Origin: Microbacterium sp.
GTDB taxonomy: Bacteria > Actinomycetota > Actinomycetes > Actinomycetales > Microbacteriaceae
Direction of reading: 5' to 3'
Length of the DNA stretch: 5,248 bases
Assembly (NCBI GenBank): GCA_003248845.1
Contig: QFPD01000176.1
Coordinates: 1-5,248, forward strand
Part shown: one piece after another, positions 1 to 5,248 of the stretch
Position numbering within the stretch: the stretch's first letter is position 1
Layout of the letters: each line of letters begins with the position of its first letter
Made by a program: the position numbers and the translations under genes
The notes under the pieces: model-generated
Databases searched by the model: none
Seen by the model: the letters and a program-made list of their open reading frames with translations, nothing else
Told to the model about the DNA's origin: nothing

Positions 1-1803
1 GTCGCCGTCTTCGACGGCAAGGAGGGCGTCGAGCCCCAGTCCGAGACGGTGTGGCGCCAGGCCGACAAGTACGACGTGCCGCGCATCTGCTTCGTCAACA
101 AGATGGACAAGCTGGGCGCCGACTTCTCCTTCACGGTCGACACGATCGTGAACCGCCTCGGTGCCAAGCCTCTCGTTCTGTAGCTGCCGATCGGCGCCGA
201 GAACGACTTCGTCGGCGTCATCGACCTCGTCGAGATGCGCGCGCTCGTCTGGCCCGGCGACGCCAAGGGCGACGTGACCATGGGCGCCAAGTACGAGGTC
301 CAGGAGATTCCCGCCGACCTCGCCGACCGCGCTGCCGAGTACCGCGAGAAGCTGCTCGAGACGGTCGCCGAGACCGACGAGGCGCTCCTCGAGAAGTACT
401 TCGGCGGCGAGGAGCTCACGCTCGCCGAGATCAAGGGTGCGATCCGCAAGCTCACCGTCGGCGGCGAGATCTACCCCGTCCTCTGTGGCTCGGCGTTCAA
501 GAACCGCGGCGTGCAGCCCATGCTCGACGCGGTCGTCGACTACCTCCCGTCGCCCCTGGACGTGCCCGCCATCGAGGCGCACGACCCCAAGGACGAGGAG
601 ATCGTCATCGAGCGTCACCCCGACGCCAACGACCCGTTCGCGGCGCTCGCGTTCAAGGTCGCCGTGCACCCGTTCTTCGGTCGCCTGACCTACATCCGCG
701 TCTACTCGGGTCACCTCGACTCCGGCGCGCAGATCATCAACTCGACCAAGGGCAAGAAGGAGCGCATCGGGAAGATCTTCCAGATGCACGCCAACAAGGA
801 GAACCCGGTCGACTCGGTCACCGCGGGCAACATCTACGCCGTCATCGGCCTGAAGGACACCACGACCGGTGACACCCTCGCCGACCCGAACGCGCCCGTC
901 GTCCTCGAGTCGATGACGTTCCCCGAGCCCGTCATCGAGGTCGCGATCGAGCCGAAGACGAAGGCCGACCAGGAGAAGCTGGGCACCGCGATCCAGAAGC
1001 TCGCCGAAGAGGACCCGACCTTCCGCACCGAGCTCAACCCCGAGACCGGCCAGACGGTCATCAAGGGCATGGGAGAGCTGCACCTCGACATCCTCGTGGA
1101 CCGCATGAAGCGCGAGTTCCGCGTCGAGGCCAACGTCGGAAAGCCGCAGGTGGCGTACCGCGAGACGATCAAGAAGGCCGTCGAGCGTCACGACTACACG
1201 CACAAGAAGCAGACCGGTGGTTCGGGTCAGTTCGCCAAGATCCAGTTCGCGCTGGAGCCCCTCGAGGTCACGGCGGACAAGACGTACGAGTTCGAGAACA
1301 AGGTCACCGGTGGCCGCATCCCGCGCGAGTACATCGAGCCCACCAACCAGGGCTTCCAGGACGCGATGAACGTGGGTGCCCTCGCCGGCTACCCCATGGT
1401 CGGCGTCAAGGCGATCCTGCTCGACGGCGCGTCGCACGACGTCGACTCGTCCGAGATGGCGTTCAAGATCGCGGGCTCGATGGGCTTCAAGGAGGCCGTC
1501 CGCAAGGCGAACCCGGTCATCCTCGAGCCGCTCATGGCGGTCGAGGTGCGTACGCCCGAGGAGTACATGGGCGACGTCATCGGTGACCTGAACTCGCGTC
1601 GTGGTCAGATCCAGTCGATGGAGGACGGCTCGGGCATCAAGATCGTCCGCGCCCTCGTCCCGCTGTCGGAGATGTTCGGCTACATCGGCGACCTGCGCTC
1701 GAAGACTTCGGGCCGTGCGGTCTACTCGATGGAGTTCGACTCGTACGCCGAGGTCCCCAAGGCCGTCGCGGACGAGATCGTCCAGAAGAACAAGGGCGAG
1801 TGA
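1..1803 (+). CDS. fusA: Elongation factor G (EF-G), 5'-partial, interrupted by an in-frame TAG
   Basis: EF-G is the cytoplasmic GTPase that drives ribosomal translocation and, with RRF, ribosome recycling. Reading from base 1, 600 codons fit the family to the usual C-terminus. About 100 N-terminal residues (G1-G3 motifs) lie outside the window. Visible landmarks are the G4 motif NKMD (97-108), the G5 motif CGSAF (484-498), domain II from about 630 ([15 protein letters not shown]), domain III from about 928 ([16 protein letters not shown]), domain IV from about 1138, with the tip HDVDSSE from 1435 corresponding to E. coli His583, and domain V from about 1513 to the TGA at 1801-1803. Codon 61 is TAG where EF-G normally has Gln (family pattern LQLPIGAE). 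Both sides of the stop are otherwise intact and in one frame. An ATG at 235 could restart translation, but I see no good ribosome binding site, and the product would lack G1-G4. The gene is normally essential, so a sequence error, a very recent mutation or a second fusA copy are the options. Family identity is very sure; functional status is not. Confidence 0.96.
181..183 (+). other. Premature in-frame TAG stop in fusA
   Basis: The codon after CTG (178-180) and before CTG CCG ATC GGC is TAG. The reading frame, protein similarity and codon bias continue unchanged on both sides, so this is a nonsense substitution and not a frameshift. The EF-G family has Gln here, so CAG to TAG (one C-to-T transition) is the simplest origin. 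Confidence 0.95.
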
Positions 1804-1810
1804 TCGTGAG

Positions 1811-1840
1811 GGATGCCGGGGGAACGACCCCTCGGCATCC
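1811..1840 (+). terminator. Hairpin between fusA and tuf, probable weak or U-less terminator
   Basis: GGATGCCG (1811-1818) pairs with CGGCATCC (1833-1840). Next comes a bulged T at 1832, then GGGG (1819-1822) with CCCC (1828-1831) around the five-base loop AACGA. The 12 paired bases begin 7 bases after the fusA stop. No T-run follows, which is common in high-GC actinobacteria. It may terminate or attenuate fusA transcription or protect the 3' end. Its position just upstream of the tuf promoter fits separate control of tuf. Confidence 0.7.
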
Positions 1841-1855
1841 ATCGCTCGCTCACCT

Positions 1856-1883
1856 GTGACACACAACTTCATACCCGTAAACT
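1856..1883 (+). promoter_or_regulatory. Probable sigma-A promoter of tuf
   Basis: A -35 element GTGACA (1856-1861; one mismatch to TTGACA) is separated by 16 bases from a -10 element TAAACT (1878-1883; matches TANNNT). The surrounding AT-rich patch stands out in high-GC DNA. The start of transcription would be near 1890, giving a leader of about 70 bases before tuf. A dedicated tuf promoter fits the high demand for EF-Tu. The start site is inferred, not shown. Confidence 0.7.
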
Positions 1884-1895
1884 AGAAACATCCCC

Positions 1896-1934
1896 GTGGA
1901 GCACCGGTCGCAATCCAGCGCCCGGAACCTCCAC
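1896..1934 (+). promoter_or_regulatory. Stem-loop in the tuf mRNA leader
   Basis: GTGGAG (1896-1901) pairs with CTCCAC (1929-1934). Inside it, CCGG (1904-1907) pairs with CCGG (1922-1925), leaving a small internal loop (CA opposite AAC) and a 14-base terminal loop. It would start a few bases after the predicted transcription start and end 13 bases before the Shine-Dalgarno, leaving that site free. It could stabilise the 5' end or have a regulatory role. Pairing is seen in the sequence; function is inference. Confidence 0.45.
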
Positions 1935-1947
1935 AACGAAATGTCCT

Positions 1948-1954
1948 GAGGAGG
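1948..1954 (+). promoter_or_regulatory. Strong Shine-Dalgarno that sets the GTG start of tuf
   Basis: GAGGAGG lies 5 bases before the GTG at 1960-1962. It closely matches the anti-Shine-Dalgarno core and decides for this start over ATG codons further upstream in the same frame, such as 1813. Confidence 0.9.
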
Positions 1955-1959
1955 ACCCA

Positions 1960-3153
1960 GTGGCCAAGGCCAAGTTCGAGCGGACCAAGCCGCACGTCAA
2001 CATCGGAACGATCGGTCACGTCGACCACGGTAAGACGACGCTGACCGCTGCCATCTCGAAGGTGCTCGCCGACAAGTACCCGTCGGCCACCAACGTGCAG
2101 CGCGACTTCGCGTCGATCGACTCGGCTCCCGAAGAGCGTCAGCGTGGTATCACGATCAACATCTCGCACGTCGAGTACGAGACCCCCAAGCGCCACTACG
2201 CGCACGTCGACGCGCCCGGTCACGCCGACTACATCAAGAACATGATCACCGGTGCTGCTCAGATGGACGGCGCGATCCTCGTGGTCGCCGCCACCGACGG
2301 CCCGATGGCGCAGACGCGTGAGCACGTGCTGCTCGCCAAGCAGGTCGGCGTGCCCTACCTGCTCGTCGCGCTCAACAAGAGCGACATGGTCGACGACGAG
2401 GAGATCCTGGAGCTCGTCGAGCTCGAGGTCCGTGAGCTCCTCTCCTCGCAGGACTTCGACGGCGACAACGCCCCCGTCGTGCGCGTCTCGGGCCTGAAGG
2501 CTCTCGAGGGCGACGAGAAGTGGGTCGAGTCGATCGTCGAGCTCATGAACGCCGTCGACGAGTCCATCCCGGACCCGGTGCGCGACAAGGACAAGCCGTT
2601 CCTCATGCCGATCGAGGACGTCTTCACGATCACCGGTCGTGGCACGGTCGTCACGGGCCGCGCCGAGCGTGGCACGCTCGCGATCAACTCCGAGGTCGAG
2701 ATCGTCGGCATCCGCCCGACGCAGAAGACCACGGTCACGGGTATCGAGATGTTCCACAAGCAGCTCGACGAGGCCTGGGCCGGCGAGAACTGTGGTCTGC
2801 TCCTGCGCGGCACCAAGCGTGACGACGTCGAGCGCGGCCAGGTCGTCGTGAAGCCCGGTTCGGTCACCCCGCACACCGAGTTCGAGGGCAAGGCCTACAT
2901 CCTCTCCAAGGAGGAGGGTGGCCGTCACAACCCGTTCTTCACGAACTACCGCCCGCAGTTCTACTTCCGCACCACGGACGTCACCGGCGTCATCACGCTG
3001 CCCGAGGGCACCGAGATGGTCATGCCCGGCGACACCACGGAGATGAAGGTCGACCTCATCCAGCCCATCGCGATGGAAGAGGGCCTCGGCTACGCCATCC
3101 GTGAGGGTGGTCGTACGGTCGGCGCCGGTACCGTCACCAAGATCATCAAGTGA
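1960..3153 (+). CDS. tuf: Elongation factor Tu (EF-Tu), complete
   Basis: EF-Tu is the GTPase that delivers aminoacyl-tRNA to the ribosomal A site in the cytoplasm. The gene encodes 397 residues, normal for actinobacteria, from a GTG start (read as Met, then [13 protein letters not shown]) to TGA. All GTP-binding motifs are present: G1 GHVDHGKT (residues 19-26), the switch I Thr in RGITI (Thr65), G3 DAPGH (84-88, with catalytic His88), G4 NKSD (139-142) and G5 SGLKAL (177-182). Domains II and III follow without gaps, including [16 protein letters not shown] and the C-terminus [10 protein letters not shown]. Codon choice is strongly biased to C- and G-ending codons, as expected for a very highly expressed gene. 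It lies 156 bases after fusA with its own promoter and leader, and is closed by strong hairpins, so it can be transcribed alone or with the str operon. Nothing in it looks damaged, in contrast to fusA. Confidence 0.99.
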   Translation: MAKAKFERTKPHVNIGTIGHVDHGKTTLTAAISKVLADKYPSATNVQRDFASIDSAPEERQRGITINISHVEYETPKRHYAHVDAPGHADYIKNMITGAAQMDGAILVVAATDGPMAQTREHVLLAKQVGVPYLLVALNKSDMVDDEEILELVELEVRELLSSQDFDGDNAPVVRVSGLKALEGDEKWVESIVELMNAVDESIPDPVRDKDKPFLMPIEDVFTITGRGTVVTGRAERGTLAINSEVEIVGIRPTQKTTVTGIEMFHKQLDEAWAGENCGLLLRGTKRDDVERGQVVVKPGSVTPHTEFEGKAYILSKEEGGRHNPFFTNYRPQFYFRTTDVTGVITLPEGTEMVMPGDTTEMKVDLIQPIAMEEGLGYAIREGGRTVGAGTVTKIIK

Positions 3154-3157
3154 GCTT

Positions 3158-3174
3158 CGGCGGGATTCCCGCCG
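3158..3174 (+). terminator. Short hairpin directly after tuf
   Basis: CGGCGGG (3158-3164) and CCCGCCG (3168-3174) form a 7-bp GC stem with the loop ATT, starting 4 bases after the tuf stop and followed by ACTCTT. It may act with the larger hairpin at 3191-3224 as a tandem terminator, or it may be a 3' stabilising element. Confidence 0.45.
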
Positions 3175-3190
3175 ACTCTTGATCACAGTC

Positions 3191-3224
3191 AACACCCCTG
3201 CGAGCTTCGGCTCGCAGGGGTGTT
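3191..3224 (+). terminator. Main terminator of tuf (15-bp stem, TTCG loop)
   Basis: Arms at 3191-3205 (AACACCCCTGCGAGC) and 3210-3224 are perfectly complementary over 15 bases around a stable TTCG tetraloop (3206-3209). The A-start of the left arm gives TT at the end of the right arm, followed by CTGCGTCT, so the T-run is poor. Stem strength and position 37 bases after the stop make termination the best reading. Confidence 0.85.
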
Positions 3225-3256
3225 CTGCGTCTACCGCTCGACGACGCCGCGCGCCA

Positions 3257-3273
3257 TGATGGGACCACCATCA
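3257..3273 (+). promoter_or_regulatory. Inverted repeat just upstream of the small-protein gene
   Basis: TGATGG (3257-3262) and CCATCA (3268-3273) are perfect inverted repeats with a five-base spacer, ending 7 bases before the Shine-Dalgarno. It could be a small operator or an mRNA hairpin near the ribosome binding site. I see no convincing -35/-10 pair in 3226-3290; the nearest -10-like word is CATGAT at 3255-3260, overlapping this repeat. Confidence 0.3.
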
Positions 3274-3290
3274 CGTCGAAAGGGGAGCCC

Positions 3291-3506
3291 ATGGGTATCG
3301 AGGATCTGGTCAACCAGGGCAAGGAGTTCCTGGAACAGAACAAGGACAAGATCGCGGAGACGCTGCACTCCGACCAGGCGGAGCAGGTCAGCGACAACGT
3401 GCTCGACGCGGCGGCCGACTTCGTGAAGAAGGTGGCGCCGGAGTCCGTCCATGGGCAGGTCGACGGCGTCCGCGACTCGATCGACAAGTCGATCGGCAAC
3501 GAGTAA
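3291..3506 (+). CDS. Small charged helical protein, possibly Rv0909/MT0933-like putative antitoxin
   Basis: The 71-residue product starts at ATG with AAGGGGAG about 4 bases upstream and ends with TAA. It starts MGIEDLVNQGKEFLEQNKDK and ends VRDSIDKSIGNE. It is rich in Asp, Glu, Lys and Gln, has no Cys, no signal peptide and no membrane segment, and reads as two or three amphipathic helices. The spacing of hydrophobic residues and the N-terminal pattern MG-[IF]-x-D are loosely like the small actinobacterial proteins annotated as Rv0909/MT0933-like antitoxins; this is recalled resemblance, not a search. No toxin-like gene lies next to it: tuf is upstream, and the surface-protein gene is downstream behind a strong terminator, so it appears to be a single-gene unit. 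It could equally be a small stress-related or unnamed protein. The gene is well supported; its function is unknown. Confidence 0.85.
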   Translation: MGIEDLVNQGKEFLEQNKDKIAETLHSDQAEQVSDNVLDAAADFVKKVAPESVHGQVDGVRDSIDKSIGNE

Positions 3507-3518
3507 ACGAACGGATCG

Positions 3519-3552
3519 CGTAGGGGTGGATGCCGCGGCATCCACCCCTACG
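3519..3552 (+). terminator. Perfect 34-base palindrome, terminator of the small-protein gene
   Basis: The 17-base arm at 3519-3535 (CGTAGGGGTGGATGCCG) is followed with no spacer by its exact reverse complement at 3536-3552. As RNA it folds into a long GC-rich stem with a minimal CGCG loop. It begins 12 bases after the TAA. Being symmetrical, it could act on both strands. It contains the same GGATGCCG/CGGCATCC arms as the hairpin at 1811-1840. Confidence 0.85.
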
Positions 3553-3596
3553 TCGTGTCGCGGCGGTGCCGAAAGCGGATGCGGAAAACAGTTATC

Positions 3597-3625
3597 TTGA
3601 CGTTCCCTGAATGCTCACCTAGCGT
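3597..3625 (+). promoter_or_regulatory. Probable sigma-A promoter of the surface-protein gene
   Basis: TTGACG (3597-3602; five of six to TTGACA) and TAGCGT (3620-3625; TANNNT) are 17 bases apart, the ideal spacing, and an AT-richer stretch precedes the -35. Transcription would start near 3632, giving an untranslated leader of about 106 bases to the ATG at 3738, or about 196 bases if the GTG at 3828 is the start. Confidence 0.7.
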
Positions 3626-3637
3626 CAGCAGTGGTCG

Positions 3638-3719
3638 GTCAGGCGCCGGGGGGCGCCGCTGACTGGACGGACTGTGGGGGTTCGTTCACCCGAGTGGACT
3701 GTGGGAGTCCGCTCGTCAG
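3638..3719 (+). promoter_or_regulatory. Structured leader RNA with two repeat hairpins upstream of the surface-protein gene
   Basis: Hairpin A: GGCGCC (3642-3647), loop GGGG, GGCGCC (3652-3657), extended by GTCA (3638-3641) with TGAC (3660-3663) across a two-base bulge. Two 20-base near-repeats follow at 3669-3688 and 3696-3715 (16 of 20 identical). Each can fold as GGACT, loop GTGGG, closing arm; the first closes with GGTTC using two G-U pairs and the second with AGTCC. CTGAC (3659-3663) can also pair with GTCAG (3715-3719), enclosing both repeats and competing with the outer part of hairpin A. This could be a cis-acting control element. I recognise no named riboswitch. Pairing is seen; regulation is inferred. 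Confidence 0.4.
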
Positions 3720-3737
3720 TGACAGGTCGTGGGGAAC

Positions 3738-5248
3738 ATGGGCACTGCTCGTGACGGTTTTGGGGACTCTTCGTCGCGGAAGGCGCTTCGCGCGCGGCGT
3801 GAACGCGATCGCCGCGAGGCGCGTTTGGTGCTGAGGCACCGGTGGTACGCGGGCGGCATCGCCACCGCGCTGTCGGCGGCGCTCGTGTTCGCGGGCCTGT
3901 CGCCCGCGATGGCCGACGACACCGCCTCGCCGTCCCCCTCGCTGAGCGACACGTCGGCGACGCAGGAGACCGCGCCGCCGGCGGCGGATGCCCCGGATTC
4001 CGGAAGCGCCGCCACCGATTCCACCACGCCGCCGGCGGACCAACAGGCCACCGATGCGCCGACGACGGAACCCACCGATACCGCCACGGACACCACGGAC
4101 ACCACCGACCAGCCCTCGCCCGAGCCGACGGAGTCGACGTCACCCCTCGCGCGCTCCCTCGTCGCGCCGCTGTCGATCGTCAACCCCGACCCGGTCGCAG
4201 CCGGCAGCACGACGCTGCGGATCTCCAAGGTCGGCGCGCGGACCTCGACGGGCTCGGTCGCCGCGCTTCAGGGCGCGACCTTCGTCGCGTTCGGCTCGAC
4301 GCGCGGCGGCGCGCGCACGGGCACGACGTCCTATACCTGCACCACCAACGCCGCGGGCACCTGCGACATCGTCGTGCCCGCGCTGACCGGCGGATCGGGT
4401 GGGAGCACCGCCGGATACTGGGTCTACGAGACGGCGGCGCCGTCCGGCTGGATGAAGGTCGGCAACCTCGGGCTCGGCGACTACAACAGCGCGAAGACCG
4501 TGACGCCGTATTCGTACTTCACCAACAACGTCACGGGCACCGCGACGACGTACCTCGTGACGGCCGACTCCGGCGCGTACTACGCGAACGGCAGCCTGAC
4601 ATCGTCGCCGAAGTCGGCCACGGGGGCGTTCGCCGACGTGCGCACGAACCCGTCGTTCCCCGCGTCCTGCGGGCTGAGCATCGCGATCGTCTTCGACAAG
4701 TCGACCTCGATCAGCACCAGCGAGATGACGCAGATGCGCGAGGCCGCGCTCGGCTTCGTCGGCACCAACGGTCTCGGCGGCACGCCGTCGTCGGTCGCGC
4801 TCTACCAGTTCAGCACGACGGCATCCAAGTTCCTCGCGTCCACATCGATCGCCGCGAACCAGACCGCGGTCAACAACGCGATCAACAGCAACATCACCGG
4901 TGCGGGCAACGGCTACACGAACTGGGACGACGCGATGCGCAAGGTCGCGTTCAACGGCAGCGAGTCGTATGACGTCGTCCTGTTCCTCACCGACGGCGAC
5001 CCGACCGTCAGCGGAACGAGCGGCACCAACACCGACACGAACATCGGGTTCCAGAATCTCGAAGAGGGCATCTACTCCGCCAACGCCGTCAAGAGCATGA
5101 CGGGCCCGGCGGGCGATCGGACGAAGGTCGTTGCCGTCGGCATCGGCCTGGCTTCGGGGTCGGACAACAACCTCAAAGCGATCTCCGGCAACAACGCCGA
5201 CGACGACTACTTCACGACCAATTTCGCCGAGCTGAGCGACAAGCTGCA
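3738..5248 (+). CDS. Secreted surface protein with SpaA/Cna-B-like and von Willebrand A domains, 3'-partial
   Basis: Open from ATG 3738 to the window end (503 codons, no stop). Residues 1-35 are Arg-rich, followed by a hydrophobic core (about 37-54) and likely signal peptidase cleavage at AMA|DD (59/60). Residues 60-155 are an acidic Thr/Ser/Pro/Ala linker with repeats such as TDTTDTTD. About 158-265 resembles a SpaA/Cna-B prealbumin-like domain: LRISKV (Lys164), ALQGATFVAF, YETAAPSGW (Glu231) and FTNN (Asn263/264). These residues could form the family's Lys-Asn isopeptide bond; Cys201 and Cys209 may pair. From about 311 runs a vWA domain with full MIDAS: DKSTS (320-324), Thr394 in GYTNWDD and Asp419 in LTDGD. 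Such proteins are adhesins or pilus-tip subunits, often sortase-anchored, but any LPXTG end lies beyond the window. The start is uncertain: ATG 3738 has only GTGGGG close by, while GTG 3828 has GAGG eight bases upstream and would give a compact signal peptide. The gene has its own promoter and leader. Confidence 0.88.
   Translation, partial: MGTARDGFGDSSSRKALRARRERDRREARLVLRHRWYAGGIATALSAALVFAGLSPAMADDTASPSPSLSDTSATQETAPPAADAPDSGSAATDSTTPPADQQATDAPTTEPTDTATDTTDTTDQPSPEPTESTSPLARSLVAPLSIVNPDPVAAGSTTLRISKVGARTSTGSVAALQGATFVAFGSTRGGARTGTTSYTCTTNAAGTCDIVVPALTGGSGGSTAGYWVYETAAPSGWMKVGNLGLGDYNSAKTVTPYSYFTNNVTGTATTYLVTADSGAYYANGSLTSSPKSATGAFADVRTNPSFPASCGLSIAIVFDKSTSISTSEMTQMREAALGFVGTNGLGGTPSSVALYQFSTTASKFLASTSIAANQTAVNNAINSNITGAGNGYTNWDDAMRKVAFNGSESYDVVLFLTDGDPTVSGTSGTNTDTNIGFQNLEEGIYSANAVKSMTGPAGDRTKVVAVGIGLASGSDNNLKAISGNNADDDYFTTNFAELSDKL
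4085..4110 (+). repeat. Short tandem repeat in the acidic linker (9-base unit)
   Basis: CACGGACAC occurs twice in tandem (4085-4093, 4094-4102), followed by a degenerate third copy CACCGACC. It encodes a Thr-Asp-Thr repeat in the linker of the surface protein. Such 9-base units can change copy number without breaking the frame, so linker length may vary between strains; that is inference. Confidence 0.6.

Noticed and set aside
235..1803. EF-G gene beginning at ATG 235 as a genuine short gene
   Set aside because: EF-G similarity continues upstream through base 1 in the same frame, so 235 is an internal Met; a product starting there would lack most GTPase motifs.
1813..1959. Possible N-terminal extension of EF-Tu from an upstream ATG
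   Set aside because: The extension overlaps the fusA hairpin and the tuf promoter, has no family similarity, and the GTG at 1960 has a strong Shine-Dalgarno and gives the normal 397-residue length.
1882..3195. Long open frame of 437 codons on the minus strand across tuf
   Set aside because: It lies exactly antisense to a certain EF-Tu gene, its product is a low-complexity Asp/Val/Leu/Arg sequence, and long antisense frames are expected in GC-rich codon-biased genes.
3226..3290. Promoter for the 71-residue protein gene
   Set aside because: Only a weak CATGAT word was found, with no -35 element at suitable spacing, so no promoter is called.
3625..4228. Minus-strand open frames over the surface-protein leader and 5' end
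   Set aside because: Products are low-complexity Arg/Ser/Pro or Ser/Val/Ala sequences opposite the linker-coding DNA, with no recognisable domain. The ERTPTV repeat is reported only as an observation.
3842..4972. 376-codon + strand frame rich in Arg, His and Gly
   Set aside because: It is the shifted frame of the surface-protein gene; the alternative frame carries a signal peptide, a SpaA-like domain and a full vWA MIDAS.

Overview
The window is high-GC actinobacterial DNA. The nearly invariant EF-Tu and EF-G sequences resemble those of Microbacteriaceae (Microbacterium-like), judged from memory of the families and not from a search. Almost all readable content lies on the + strand. It starts inside the distal end of the str operon, in the order fusA then tuf, and then moves into a less conserved region with a small helical protein and the first part of a secreted surface protein.

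Region 1 (1-1803): the 3' six-sevenths of fusA (EF-G). The frame is open from base 1 to the normal stop, except for an in-frame TAG at 181-183 where the family has glutamine. The only CCT and GTT codons I can find by eye in the visible fusA and tuf sit just before that TAG, so three likely C-to-T changes fall within 11 bases. Region 2 (1804-3225): a hairpin after fusA, a good sigma-A-type promoter, a structured leader, tuf (EF-Tu, GTG start, strong Shine-Dalgarno), and then two hairpins, the second a 15-bp stem with a TTCG loop. EF-G and EF-Tu are the two translational GTPases of the elongation cycle. Here tuf appears to have its own promoter as well as possible read-through from fusA.

Region 3 (3226-3552): a 71-residue, highly charged helical protein, loosely like the Rv0909/MT0933 putative antitoxins, closed by a perfect 34-base palindrome. 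Region 4 (3553-5248): a promoter, a structured untranslated leader with an odd repeat, and the N-terminal 503 codons of a secreted protein. That protein has a signal peptide, an acidic Thr/Pro/Ser linker, a SpaA/Cna-B-like domain and a von Willebrand factor A domain with a complete MIDAS; it runs off the window. It is probably a cell-surface or pilus-tip-type adhesin.

No mobile element, CRISPR array, tRNA or rRNA gene was seen. I see no clear new biological system. The points most worth checking are the nonsense codon in fusA, the leader RNA upstream of the surface protein, and the surface protein itself.
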